Positions 38,501 to 49,575 are shown, counted from the first letter of the stretch. The stretch: 64,000 bases of DNA from Pythium myriotylum (GCA_023091665.1 JALJCQ010000035.1:1-64000); one strand, 5' to 3'. Made by a program: numbers and translations. Notes: generated by a model from the letters alone, not told the origin.

Positions 38501-40652
38501 TGGTGAAGCGTCTTGCCGACGTGGACGCTTCGCTCAGCAAGACCTGCTCGAGCTCGAGCGCGAGCGTGAGATCGACGCCGTCGTCGTCGTCGTCGTGGCC
38601 TTTGCCGTCAACAACGAGTGTCGAGGCTCGCGCGCAGGCTCTATTTAGCGCGCCACTCCACGCTCCAGGAGCACAAAGCGCCCTGACGTTCGGCGTTTCC
38701 TCGAGGCCGCGCCGTTGCCGCGACTCACAGCCGAACGCGTGCGCTCGGGAAGGAGAGATCATGACGCTCGGCCCGAGCTGGCCGGCGAAAAAGTACTCGC
38801 TGGTGAACATGCCGTAGGCGCCGGTCGCCGGTGGGACGTATTATAGGTTTAGGGTCAGCACCAGTCTGTCGTCAATCTGAGTTCAGACAGTTGATGAACT
38901 GTTTCCACTCTGCAACCGCCATGCAGAGAAAGAAATCTACGAATACATACCTCACGAGCGCCATGTGCAAAACGTACCATCAGCGCTCTCGCTCACACGC
39001 TTGGTAACCCTCTAGCGCAATGGCCTTCACCACACGATGTAGTGACGAGACACACCTTCCGAGGACACCTTCCGACGAGAGAGTGACACTTTGTTCGGCG
39101 GTCGTGAAGTCTTTGGCCGGCGTCAAGATCCCAGAATCAATCGAGCTCTACTGATTAGAAGTCTACATCCGGTGGTGCTGGGTCATGATTAGGTAGCACC
39201 TTCTCTCCCGTGCACCAGGTCTCCCAGGACGAGGCTGACAACGTGCCGGAGCCGCGGTCGAGATGCTTCGGTGGGCGCCCATGAACTCGCCTCGAGCTGC
39301 GAGGACTTCACATCTGAGGCAGAGAGTCAAATGATGAAGAAAGAGCAAGACTTCGCTTCGAGTCGGCACCCAGGTAGACTTGGAAGATGATGCATGCAAA
39401 TGATAGAATCCAAGCGTTTTGGAAGGGGTATCCATATCTTTTCCTTCCGCATCCAACTTCAACAGCGTGTCCAGAGACAAGCCATCAAGAGTTGACTCGG
39501 TTTCTCTTCCTGTTATTATCACGCAGCTGATGGGTCGACTCGAGACTGAGTTTCTGAGGTGGATTGGACGAGGTTCTCGCCACTAGTCACCGCACTTTTC
39601 TCGTGCAATCGGGAGCATCAACAGTGTTGCTAGTTGAACTCAATAGACTTTATCATCATCATCAACAACAATCAGGAAGCGTCGTGAATACTAAAATAGC
39701 TATCTGCGGAGCAGAGCGGCGCCGAGGTGTGAGGAAGAGTGAGCCGAGATGTGAAAAGAAAAAAGGAAGAGTGAAGTGAAGGGATCCCAAGAAATCTCGA
39801 AAAAACTGAACTCAATATCCATGACCTCACATAGCCACGCGTCTGCTGGATTCAATACGAAGCCTGCAGATCCGGCGTGGTCCGTCACTGACAGGGACTG
39901 CTGTCCTCTGCGGAATAGCGGGTCTGCGCCTTTCGATGGAAGACGTCATGGGTCTGGGAGAAATCTGGCTGCGTGTTCTATCTATACGGCGTGTATCCTC
40001 AAGAATCATCTCGAATTAACGAAAACAGTCAGTTGTCTTTCAACGACAGCAAGGGAAACAAGAAAGCGGCTCGGTCTTGGAAAACCCGCAAGACTCCATT
40101 CTCTCCCTCCTCCATGTAGAACCAAACCAACAAACTCAGAGCCCCGTCGTCAGCCCTGTCAGGCGAGAACAAAAGACGGAACCGTCCCCCCAAGTAGCTG
40201 AGCTCGATCTCGGTGCGCTTGTCGAAGAGTCGGCCTCTTTGACGGCCGGACCGTTCAGTCGCCGGTTCTCTCGATTGGAGCAGAAAAAGGCGGGAGCCGA
40301 GGGAATCAACGCGGTGTTGGCCAGTCTGAGGGATGTCTCGACGGAAGGACGAGGCGCCAAGTCTCGATGACCTGTGAGAGTGGATGCGAGTGTCCACGTC
40401 GTCGACGCGGAACGAGGTCGTCAGGGCCGATGGACCTGCGAGAACGCATGGCGCAGTCCAGTGGACTGTGCGTGGCGACTGTCGCGAGGCCGTGTCAGGC
40501 ACGTTGAAGTTGCCGATGGGAGTGTACGCCAAGTGCGGTCCGTCCGCATCATGCCATCCGGAAAGATGGCCAGAAGATCCGGAAGATCCGGAAGATCCGG
40601 AAGATCCTCCACATCCGGAAGATCCTCTCCACATCCGGAAGATCGGCCTCTG
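34839..40652 (+). repeat. Array unit 7
   Basis: 5,814 bp, majority type. It has C instead of T in the GCGAGGCCGT motif near 40490, an allele otherwise seen only in unit 1 (5627). Confidence 0.95.
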
Positions 40653-41330
40653 GGACCGGACCGGGTGTCCGACGAAAAAGAACAAAAGAAACGAAAGAAA
40701 CCAAAAAAAAAAACAAAATGGTGTACTCCACATAAAGAAACGAGAACTGCATGGTGTAGTCCACGTAAACGAACGTTTGTACAATACACGCCGTAAAATG
40801 CAAGGTGTGGTAACAATACACGGCGTACAGTACTTCACGACAGCGACAGCCACACGTGGCGCACGGACAGACCCGCCCGCCGACCGACGAGTCCGTCGTG
40901 ACCCGAGACACGCAGCCGCGCGCCCCGCCCTCCCCTCGCCCGGGACACGCGTCGCTCGACCGGGCTTCTCCCAGCCACTCACTGCGCGCTCCCGCTGCCG
41001 CGTTGCTCAGTTGGGCTTCTCGAGCCCCGTGGCCAGCGCCCAGCGCGCCAGCCTCGAGCGACGCCAAGCGACAGTGCGTCGGCCACTCGACCAGCCGCCG
41101 CGACGAGGCTCTGCGAGCGACTGTCGACGACCTGCAGCAGCGATCCACAGCCGCACGGTCGCGCAACGCGACATGATGCGGAGCACGACGCGGTGAGGTC
41201 TGTGCGAGCGAGTGCGGCCGCGCGCCCCTGCCCACGGTCTCAGCTTCGGTCTCGCGTTCGACTTCGACGAGGCGCTCGACTCGCTCGTCGCTCTTTTCGA
41301 AATGGAGCTCTTGCTACTGCTGCTGCTGCT

Positions 41331-41370
<40 letters not shown>

Positions 41371-44300
41371 GTCCGCCCGCGCAAGACGAACGAAGAACGC
41401 AGCTGCTGATCAACGTCGACCATGGAGAAGAGAGAAGCCGCGAGTGGTCCACGCTTGGGCAGTCTCAGCTGCGCCGCCGGCATCCCACTTCTTCTTCCCG
41501 CCGTCTTCGACATCCGGGTTGCGCCTGTGCTCGTTGTGCGTGCGAGAAGAGCCAACGGACCCAGAACCGAAGCATCGTCACGGCATCAACAACGCGGGGC
41601 GTGCGCGGGCTTCGACGTAGACGAGGACGAGGACGAGAACGAAGACGTGCGATGGAGCCCACGGTCTCGGTCAAGGTCGAGCCCGAGGCGCTGGGTCGTG
41701 GAGCAGAGCAAGGACAAGTCCAACCCTCGACTACTGTCGTCGTCTCATCAGCGGGCGATCTCGTCGCCTCCACCTCCGCCTCCACCGCTTGATCTTTTCG
41801 GCGTTCCGTCCGCTCGAGGCCGTCCGCTCGGTCCGCTCGAGCGGCGACGCTGTGACGAGCCATGTTTCCTCGGGCGTCTCCGGAAGATGAAAATGGAGCC
41901 GTCCACCAGCTCCAAACGCTACTCGAGCGACCATAAGTCCGCCATCTCGAGAGCTCCGACCTCCAGCGACAGCTCATTGTGAAGACCTCGGCGAGGCGCA
42001 TGCGGTGGCATCACGTCCACCTGTCGATCTTGTCGCCAGCGATGACCAGGTCGAAAAAAGCGCATGAGGCTCTCAAATGGCCGCTAGAGGTGTTTTCCTG
42101 CTGCTGCGTCCGCGTCCGTCGGCACTAGCGCTTCGGACCACCGCACATTGACGCGCATCGTCAAGTTGCGTCGGCCAAGCGACTTTGCTGCAGCCTTCGT
42201 CCGGGTTCCCAAGTCGTCACATGCAAATAACTGCGGCGACAGCTCGCAAATGGACGCCATTTTGGTGGCTTTGACGTCGTGCTCCAACCGCCCCAGCTCA
42301 CTTGAAGACACAGCTCGCATGCCAAAAGTTGTGTCCAAGTATCGTGCACCAGATCCAGCTTTCAGAGACGCTCTATGTGTTCAGCCGGCTACGCAGCACG
42401 CAGAAAACCGCCTCTCGTGCCTGTTTTCGGCCCATTTTCGTGCTCTTCCCACGCGGAAACATGCGCGGCTGACCCACTTCCCGTCCATCCACGCGCCCAA
42501 TTTTTGTCCCACGCATGGATGTGACTGAGTCCGACATCATGGAAGTCTTTCGTGGGGGTATCGAGCGCGTTTGAGCATGGCGATTGAGTGGGCGAGCCAT
42601 TGTGGTGACCCGATGCGTATGTGGGTAAAGTCGCCATTTCCAGGACGACGATGACAACAAGTGTGAAAATGGTCAAAGTCTCGTACTCCAAGTGGTGGAT
42701 CAAGTGCGCGCGGGCTGTGCGACCTCGGCAACGCTGTTTTCGCGCGGTTTGGAGGCGAACTCGCGACGCTATGGCCGTCGTGCGGCGCGAGCGATCTCGA
42801 GACCTCGCGTTGGGAGACGAAGAAGCAAGGCACAGGACGAAGGCGATGCGATTTTCCAGTACACAAGCGCGATTCAGTGACGTCTAGGTGCATCACACCT
42901 TGTCACGCAAGTTTCACGCGCGTAGGTGTCGTGGTCGCGTCGCGACGTGCTCGAGAAGCTGTCCGCGGAAGCTCCATTTTGGCGTCGTTTCGAAGGTGTG
43001 CCAAGGTCTCACAAGTCGGCGGGAAGTCACGAGGAGGCGAGGCGACGCCGTCACGAGCTCGACCGCGAAATGTCGGCACACTCGTCGTCCACCACCGTCC
43101 GCTCGATTCTGGTCGGCTCGGCTCAGCTCAGCTCAGCTCGGCTCCGGCGGCGTGGTTGGGCCGGGCCACTCACGGTCTCCGCGAAGGCGATCGTGGGATC
43201 AAGTCGCGGTCGCAGTTGCGTGAGATGATCCGACCTGAGCTCTCGCACTCGCACGCTTCGGTCGAGTGCGTTGGGAGAAGATGCAAGCGAATGATGGCGT
43301 GAGGACGAGGCGTGCGAGAGCGTGCTGTGGGTTTTATTCGCCCGTGGGAGCCGCCGCTCAAGGTGGTTAGAACGATGGGCATGGCCGGTCCACTACCGTA
43401 CTGTCGTCGATCCACTCTTTCGTGCGAGCTAGCCAGCCTTCGAGCAGAGCAGGATCTGCTGAGCGCCAGGGTTCCCGCGCGTGCAAAGACGCTGTGTCGG
43501 TGTTGCTACAGGATACTCGCAGCTTGGACTACAGCCAATACCGCGTGGATGACGGAGCCGAGCCGAGCCGAGCCGAGCCGAGAGAAGGTTCTTGCGATTA
43601 TGGAGGTGGTCGAAGACCCCGAAATGCTCGTCGATGGGGTGGTTTTCACCGCCATTCTGTTCAATAAAGAAATGGCCACAATGGAAAGCATGTTGAGCTC
43701 TGTTATACGTTTGGTGATGTGTCTTGGCTGCTATGGTAGAAAGGTTGCGTGAACAGCATCTCGAGGTTTTTCGTCGAGTTAGGAGGGAGTGTGAGGATGC
43801 CGAGCTCCAATTCATACGGTTGATACAAAAGGCGGGAAATTCTTGCGGTAGTTTGAAAAGTTTTCAAACGTCAGCGGATTCTTTTCCCGCTCGTTTCAAC
43901 ACGCGAACAAATCAGATCCCACTCTTTCTAGTTCACACCATGGGTGCGTGGGCTTCCACTGCATCGTCATGGCCATGGTTACAGTATCTAGTACCCAGGA
44001 TCTTGCAACGAGAGAGGAAGAGGCGTACCGTAGCGAGCCCGTAGCGACGAGTTCTGCACATTGCTCACGAAATCAACATCAAGAACGAGGTTGCTCGAAT
44101 CCCACGGAGAGCTGTTCCTATCCACTATTATCCCTGCCACTGCTCCTGCTCCTGCTCCTTCTGCTAACTTCATCACATAACTCGCTCTCTTTGGTTGTCT
44201 GTGGGTTTGACCGCCCACGAACCACCGCCGACGTCGGCGGCGTCCAGAGCCTCGTGGCGCCGCTGCAGCGTGGCGCATATGCGCCCGGCGAGCTCAAGCG

Positions 44301-46475
44301 ACTTGCGAGCCACGTGGTGAAGCGTCTTGCCGACGTGGACGCTTCGCTCAGCAAGACCTGCTCGAGCTCGAGCGCGAGCGTGAGATCGACGCCGTCGTCG
44401 TCGTCGTCGTGGCCTTTGCCGTCAACAACGAGTGTCGAGGCTCGCGCGCAGGCTCTATTTAGCGCGCCACTCCACGCTCCAGGAGCACAAAGCGCCCTGA
44501 CGTTCGGCGTTTCCTCGAGGCCGCGCCGTTGCCGCGACTCACAGCCGAACGCGTGCGCTCGGGAAGGAGAGATCATGACGCTCGGCCCGAGCTGGCCGGC
44601 GAAAAAGTACTCGCTGGTGAACATGCCGTAGGCGCCGGTCGCCGGTGGGACGTATTATAGGTTTAGGGTCAGCACCAGTCTGTCGTCAATCTGAGTTCAG
44701 ACAGTTGATGAACTGTTTCCACTCTGCAACCGCCATGCAGAGAAAGAAATCTACGAATACATACCTCACGAGCGCCATGTGCAAAACGTACCATCAGCGC
44801 TCTCGCTCACACGCTTGGTAACCCTCTAGCGCAATGGCCTTCACCACACGATGTAGTGACGAGACACACCTTCCGAGGACACCTTCCGACGAGAGAGTGA
44901 CACTTTGTTCGGCGGTCGTGAAGTCTTTGGCCGGCGTCAAGATCCCAGAATCAATCGAGCTCTACTGATTAGAAGTCTACATCCGGTGGTGCTGGGTCAT
45001 GATTAGGTAGCACCTTCTCTCCCGTGCACCAGGTCTCCCAGGACGAGGCTGACAACGTGCCGGAGCCGCGGTCGAGATGCTTCGGTGGGCGCCCATGAAC
45101 TCGCCTCGAGCTGCGAGGACTTCACATCTGAGGCAGAGAGTCAAATGATGAAGAAAGAGCAAGACTTCGCTTCGAGTCGGCACCCAGGTAGACTTGGAAG
45201 ATGATGCATGCAAATGATAGAATCCAAGCGTTTTGGAAGGGGTATCCATATCTTTTCCTTCCGCATCCAACTTCAACAGCGTGTCCAGAGACAAGCCATC
45301 AAGAGTTGACTCGGTTTCTCTTCCTGTTATTATCACGCAGCTGATGGGTCGACTCGAGACTGAGTTTCTGAGGTGGATTGGACGAGGTTCTCGCCACTAG
45401 TCACCGCACTTTTCTCGTGCAATCGGGAGCATCAACAGTGTTGCTAGTTGAACTCAATAGACTTTATCATCATCATCAACAACAATCAGGAAGCGTCGTG
45501 AATACTAAAATAGCTATCTGCGGAGCAGAGCGGCGCCGAGGTGTGAGGAAGAGTGAGCCGAGATGTGAAAAGAAAAAAGGAAGAGTGAAGTGAAGGGATC
45601 CCAAGAAATCTCGAAAAAACTGAACTCAATATCCATGACCTCACATAGCCACGCGTCTGCTGGATTCAATACGAAGCCTGCAGATCCGGCGTGGTCCGTC
45701 ACTGACAGGGACTGCTGTCCTCTGCGGAATAGCGGGTCTGCGCCTTTCGATGGAAGACGTCATGGGTCTGGGAGAAATCTGGCTGCGTGTTCTATCTATA
45801 CGGCGTGTATCCTCAAGAATCATCTCGAATTAACGAAAACAGTCAGTTGTCTTTCAACGACAGCAAGGGAAACAAGAAAGCGGCTCGGTCTTGGAAAACC
45901 CGCAAGACTCCATTCTCTCCCTCCTCCATGTAGAACCAAACCAACAAACTCAGAGCCCCGTCGTCAGCCCTGTCAGGCGAGAACAAAAGACGGAACCGTC
46001 CCCCCAAGTAGCTGAGCTCGATCTCGGTGCGCTTGTCGAAGAGTCGGCCTCTTTGACGGCCGGACCGTTCAGTCGCCGGTTCTCTCGATTGGAGCAGAAA
46101 AAGGCGGGAGCCGAGGGAATCAACGCGGTGTTGGCCAGTCTGAGGGATGTCTCGACGGAAGGACGAGGCGCCAAGTCTCGATGACCTGTGAGAGTGGATG
46201 CGAGTGTCCACGTCGTCGACGCGGAACGAGGTCGTCAGGGCCGATGGACCTGCGAGAACGCATGGCGCAGTCCAGTGGACTGTGCGTGGCGACTGTCGCG
46301 AGGTCGTGTCAGGCACGTTGAAGTTGCCGATGGGAGTGTACGCCAAGTGCGGTCCGTCCGCATCATGCCATCCGGAAAGATGGCCAGAAGATCCGGAAGA
46401 TCCGGAAGATCCGGAAGATCCGGAAGATCCTCCACATCCGGAAGATCCTCTCCACATCCGGAAGATCGGCCTCTG
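40653..46475 (+). repeat. Array unit 8
   Basis: 5,823 bp. The additional nine bases are a fourth uninterrupted GATCCGGAA copy (46390-46425). A private A-to-G substitution lies near 42142 (CCACCGCACATT instead of CCACCACACATT). Confidence 0.95.
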
Positions 46476-46497
46476 GGACCGGACCGGGTGTCCGACG

Positions 46498-46540
46498 AAA
46501 AAGAACAAAAGAAACGAAAGAAACCAAAAAAAAAAACAAA
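46498..46540 (+). repeat. A-rich tract, long form, with an 11-A run
   Basis: A purine-rich, nearly T-free stretch just inside the unit start. The form in units 1 and 2 is 25 bp shorter and lacks the CC-A(11)-C segment; units 3-12 have the long form. Confidence 0.9.
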
Positions 46541-46650
46541 ATGGTGTACTCCACATAAAGAAACGAGAACTGCATGGTGTAGTCCACGTAAACGAACGTT
46601 TGTACAATACACGCCGTAAAATGCAAGGTGTGGTAACAATACACGGCGTA
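46541..46650 (+). repeat. Two pairs of short imperfect direct repeats
   Basis: 46541-46559 and 46574-46592 match at 17 of 19 bases (ATGGTGTA-STCCAC-RTAAA pattern). 46604-46618 and 46636-46650 match at 14 of 15 (ACAATACAC-SCCGTA pattern, varying at the middle G/C). An inverted relative of the second element, ACGGCGTGTAT, occurs near the other end of the unit at about 51622-51633. Clustered repeats of this size could be protein-binding sites or remnants of a small duplication; no function is visible. The segment lies 600-700 bp upstream of the start of the 186-codon frame. Confidence 0.75.
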
Positions 46651-47139
46651 CAGTACTTCACGACAGCGACAGCCACACGTGGCGCACGGACAGACCCGCC
46701 CGCCGACCGACGAGTCCGTCGTGACCCGAGACACGCAGCCGCGCGCCCCGCCCTCCCCTCGCCCGGGACACGCGTCGCTCGACCGGGCTTCTCCCAGCCA
46801 CTCACTGCGCGCTCCCGCTGCCGCGTTGCTCAGTTGGGCTTCTCGAGCCCCGTGGCCAGCGCCCAGCGCGCCAGCCTCGAGCGACGCCAAGCGACAGTGC
46901 GTCGGCCACTCGACCAGCCGCCGCGACGAGGCTCTGCGAGCGACTGTCGACGACCTGCAGCAGCGATCCACAGCCGCACGGTCGCGCAACGCGACATGAT
47001 GCGGAGCACGACGCGGTGAGGTCTGTGCGAGCGAGTGCGGCCGCGCGCCCCTGCCCACGGTCTCAGCTTCGGTCTCGCGTTCGACTTCGACGAGGCGCTC
47101 GACTCGCTCGTCGCTCTTTTCGAAATGGAGCTCTTGCTA
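46651..47139 (+). other. GC-rich, pyrimidine-biased segment, possible promoter/leader
   Basis: About 490 bases without a convincing gene. The sequence is C-rich, with CCCTC, GCGCGC and TCGA motifs, and ends in the CTG/CT microsatellite. Frames stay open here on both strands, as expected where GC content makes stops rare, and their translations are dominated by Arg, Ala, Pro and Ser. The position immediately before a pyrimidine tract and a well-placed ATG would fit a promoter and 5' leader, but I see no convincing TATA or initiator element. Units 1-3 carry one additional CCCTC pentamer. Confidence 0.3.
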
Positions 47140-47153
47140 CTGCTGCTGCTGCT

Positions 47154-47190
<37 letters not shown>
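47140..47190 (+). repeat. Compound microsatellite (CTG)5(CT)18
   Basis: Five CTG triplets run directly into eighteen CT dinucleotides. Allele series: units 1-3 have (CTG)4(CT)22 (645-700 in unit 1), units 4, 5 and 7-11 have (CTG)5(CT)18, and unit 6 has (CT)19. The tract lies 55 bp upstream of the ATG of the 186-codon frame, where a CT-rich 5' leader would sit. Confidence 0.95.
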
Positions 47191-47193
<3 letters not shown>

Positions 47194-47244
47194 GTCCGCC
47201 CGCGCAAGACGAACGAAGAACGCAGCTGCTGATCAACGTCGACC

Positions 47245-47805
47245 ATGGAGAAGAGAGAAGCCGCGAGTGGTCCACGCTTGGGCAGTCTCAGCTGCGCCGC
47301 CGGCATCCCACTTCTTCTTCCCGCCGTCTTCGACATCCGGGTTGCGCCTGTGCTCGTTGTGCGTGCGAGAAGAGCCAACGGACCCAGAACCGAAGCATCG
47401 TCACGGCATCAACAACGCGGGGCGTGCGCGGGCTTCGACGTAGACGAGGACGAGGACGAGAACGAAGACGTGCGATGGAGCCCACGGTCTCGGTCAAGGT
47501 CGAGCCCGAGGCGCTGGGTCGTGGAGCAGAGCAAGGACAAGTCCAACCCTCGACTACTGTCGTCGTCTCATCAGCGGGCGATCTCGTCGCCTCCACCTCC
47601 GCCTCCACCGCTTGATCTTTTCGGCGTTCCGTCCGCTCGAGGCCGTCCGCTCGGTCCGCTCGAGCGGCGACGCTGTGACGAGCCATGTTTCCTCGGGCGT
47701 CTCCGGAAGATGAAAATGGAGCCGTCCACCAGCTCCAAACGCTACTCGAGCGACCATAAGTCCGCCATCTCGAGAGCTCCGACCTCCAGCGACAGCTCAT
47801 TGTGA
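47245..47805 (+). CDS. Candidate 186-aa hypothetical protein, low-complexity
   Basis: I do not recognise this protein. It is the best start-to-stop frame in the unit. The ATG sits in an ACC-ATG-G context close to the metazoan/plant start consensus, 55 bp after the CT tract. The predicted protein has a hydrophobic patch at about residues 20-39, an acidic run at 65-75 (alternating Asp/Glu), an SR-like basic segment at 79-90, seven consecutive prolines at 116-122, and a Ser/Arg/Lys-rich tail. It has no catalytic motif. Identical frames occur at 755-1315, 6524-7084, 12348-12908, 23978-24538, 29794-30354, 35608-36168, 41422-41982, 53059-53619 and 58873-59433; only unit 4 is broken, by private indels. 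Against it: the opposite strand is also open for 178 codons over nearly the same span, the composition is what GC-rich DNA gives by chance, and copies are too alike for a substitution test. Alternatives are one exon of a spliced gene or no gene. Confidence 0.28.
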   Translation: MEKREAASGPRLGSLSCAAGIPLLLPAVFDIRVAPVLVVRARRANGPRTEASSRHQQRGACAGFDVDEDEDENEDVRWSPRSRSRSSPRRWVVEQSKDKSNPRLLSSSHQRAISSPPPPPPPLDLFGVPSARGRPLGPLERRRCDEPCFLGRLRKMKMEPSTSSKRYSSDHKSAISRAPTSSDSSL

Positions 47806-49051
47806 AGACCTCGGCGAGGCGCATGCGGTGGCATCACGTCCACCTGTCGATCTTGTCGCCAGCGATGACCAGGTCGAAAAAAGCGCATGAGGCTCTCAAA
47901 TGGCCGCTAGAGGTGTTTTCCTGCTGCTGCGTCCGCGTCCGTCGGCACTAGCGCTTCGGACCACCACACATTGACGCGCATCGTCAAGTTGCGTCGGCCA
48001 AGCGACTTTGCTGCAGCCTTCGTCCGGGTTCCCAAGTCGTCACATGCAAATAACTGCGGCGACAGCTCGCAAATGGACGCCATTTTGGTGGCTTTGACGT
48101 CGTGCTCCAACCGCCCCAGCTCACTTGAAGACACAGCTCGCATGCCAAAAGTTGTGTCCAAGTATCGTGCACCAGATCCAGCTTTCAGAGACGCTCTATG
48201 TGTTCAGCCGGCTACGCAGCACGCAGAAAACCGCCTCTCGTGCCTGTTTTCGGCCCATTTTCGTGCTCTTCCCACGCGGAAACATGCGCGGCTGACCCAC
48301 TTCCCGTCCATCCACGCGCCCAATTTTTGTCCCACGCATGGATGTGACTGAGTCCGACATCATGGAAGTCTTTCGTGGGGGTATCGAGCGCGTTTGAGCA
48401 TGGCGATTGAGTGGGCGAGCCATTGTGGTGACCCGATGCGTATGTGGGTAAAGTCGCCATTTCCAGGACGACGATGACAACAAGTGTGAAAATGGTCAAA
48501 GTCTCGTACTCCAAGTGGTGGATCAAGTGCGCGCGGGCTGTGCGACCTCGGCAACGCTGTTTTCGCGCGGTTTGGAGGCGAACTCGCGACGCTATGGCCG
48601 TCGTGCGGCGCGAGCGATCTCGAGACCTCGCGTTGGGAGACGAAGAAGCAAGGCACAGGACGAAGGCGATGCGATTTTCCAGTACACAAGCGCGATTCAG
48701 TGACGTCTAGGTGCATCACACCTTGTCACGCAAGTTTCACGCGCGTAGGTGTCGTGGTCGCGTCGCGACGTGCTCGAGAAGCTGTCCGCGGAAGCTCCAT
48801 TTTGGCGTCGTTTCGAAGGTGTGCCAAGGTCTCACAAGTCGGCGGGAAGTCACGAGGAGGCGAGGCGACGCCGTCACGAGCTCGACCGCGAAATGTCGGC
48901 ACACTCGTCGTCCACCACCGTCCGCTCGATTCTGGTCGGCTCGGCTCAGCTCAGCTCAGCTCGGCTCCGGCGGCGTGGTTGGGCCGGGCCACTCACGGTC
49001 TCCGCGAAGGCGATCGTGGGATCAAGTCGCGGTCGCAGTTGCGTGAGATGA
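47475..49051 (+). pseudogene. Possible decayed coding region on the + strand
   Basis: One frame from an ATG at 47475 to about 48128, followed by the frame one base earlier to 49051, gives long stretches of protein-like composition with amphipathic Leu/Glu/Arg/Gln-rich segments. They are interrupted by stops at 47613, 47676, 47757, 47949, 48051 and 48126 in the first part, and 48293, 48395, 48449, 48701 and 48746 in the second. Fragments free of stops include MFPRASPEDENG... from 47685, a 63-codon piece following 47759, and a 100-codon piece at 48749-49048. The density of stops is below what a random frame would give, but not by much. All full-quality units share the same stops, so any decay predates amplification. 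I recognise no family. Alternatives are an intron-rich gene whose exons I cannot delimit, or chance. Confidence 0.15.
48938..48967 (+). repeat. Pentamer array GGCTC/AGCTC, six copies
   Basis: Order: GGCTC x2, AGCTC x3, GGCTC x1. It is the reverse complement of the GAGCC pentamer array 440 bp downstream. It is constant in all units (2448-2477 in unit 1). Confidence 0.92.
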
Positions 49052-49197
49052 TCCGACCTGAGCTCTCGCACTCGCACGCTTCGGTCGAGTGCGTTGGGAG
49101 AAGATGCAAGCGAATGATGGCGTGAGGACGAGGCGTGCGAGAGCGTGCTGTGGGTTTTATTCGCCCGTGGGAGCCGCCGCTCAAGGTGGTTAGAACG

Positions 49198-49575
49198 ATG
49201 GGCATGGCCGGTCCACTACCGTACTGTCGTCGATCCACTCTTTCGTGCGAGCTAGCCAGCCTTCGAGCAGAGCAGGATCTGCTGAGCGCCAGGGTTCCCG
49301 CGCGTGCAAAGACGCTGTGTCGGTGTTGCTACAGGATACTCGCAGCTTGGACTACAGCCAATACCGCGTGGATGACGGAGCCGAGCCGAGCCGAGCCGAG
49401 CCGAGAGAAGGTTCTTGCGATTATGGAGGTGGTCGAAGACCCCGAAATGCTCGTCGATGGGGTGGTTTTCACCGCCATTCTGTTCAATAAAGAAATGGCC
49501 ACAATGGAAAGCATGTTGAGCTCTGTTATACGTTTGGTGATGTGTCTTGGCTGCTATGGTAGAAAGGTTGCGTGA
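49198..49575 (+). CDS. Candidate 125-aa hypothetical protein
   Basis: I do not recognise this frame. It starts at an ATG (ATGGGCATGG), which is the first ATG after an in-frame TGA; near-cognate GTG starts upstream would give 146 codons. The N-terminal half is Arg/Cys-rich. From about residue 74 the sequence looks like a folded, helical segment (Glu-, Met- and Val-rich, MEVVEDPEMLVDGVVF onward), followed by a hydrophobic, Met-rich stretch. The five GAGCC pentamers fall inside it. In unit 1, which has three pentamers (10 bp fewer), the C-terminal segment is instead continuous with a different upstream frame (2755-3075), so the join is allele-dependent. Positions of the extended frame elsewhere: 8414-8854, 14238-14678, 20054-20494, 25868-26308, 31684-32124, 37498-37938, 43312-43752, 54949-55389 and 60763-61203. 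A 128-codon minus-strand frame overlaps it. Confidence 0.2.
   Translation: MGMAGPLPYCRRSTLSCELASLRAEQDLLSARVPARAKTLCRCCYRILAAWTTANTAWMTEPSRAEPSREKVLAIMEVVEDPEMLVDGVVFTAILFNKEMATMESMLSSVIRLVMCLGCYGRKVA
49378..49402 (+). repeat. Pentamer array (GAGCC)5
   Basis: Five tandem GAGCC copies in units 2-11; unit 1 has three (2888-2902). It is the inverted counterpart of the GGCTC array at 48938-48967. The two-unit (10 bp) difference shifts the reading frame. Confidence 0.95.

Noticed and set aside
47288..47824. 178-codon minus-strand frame antisense to the 186-codon frame
   Set aside because: It looks like a mirror frame of the + strand candidate; it is Arg/Ser/Trp-rich and has no better start. Kept only as evidence that openness here is partly compositional.
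47475..49051. RIP-like or CpG-deamination origin of the in-frame stops
   Set aside because: Every stop codon can be derived from CAA, CAG or CGA by one C-to-T change, so the pattern proves nothing, and CpG remains abundant throughout the unit, which argues against such decay.
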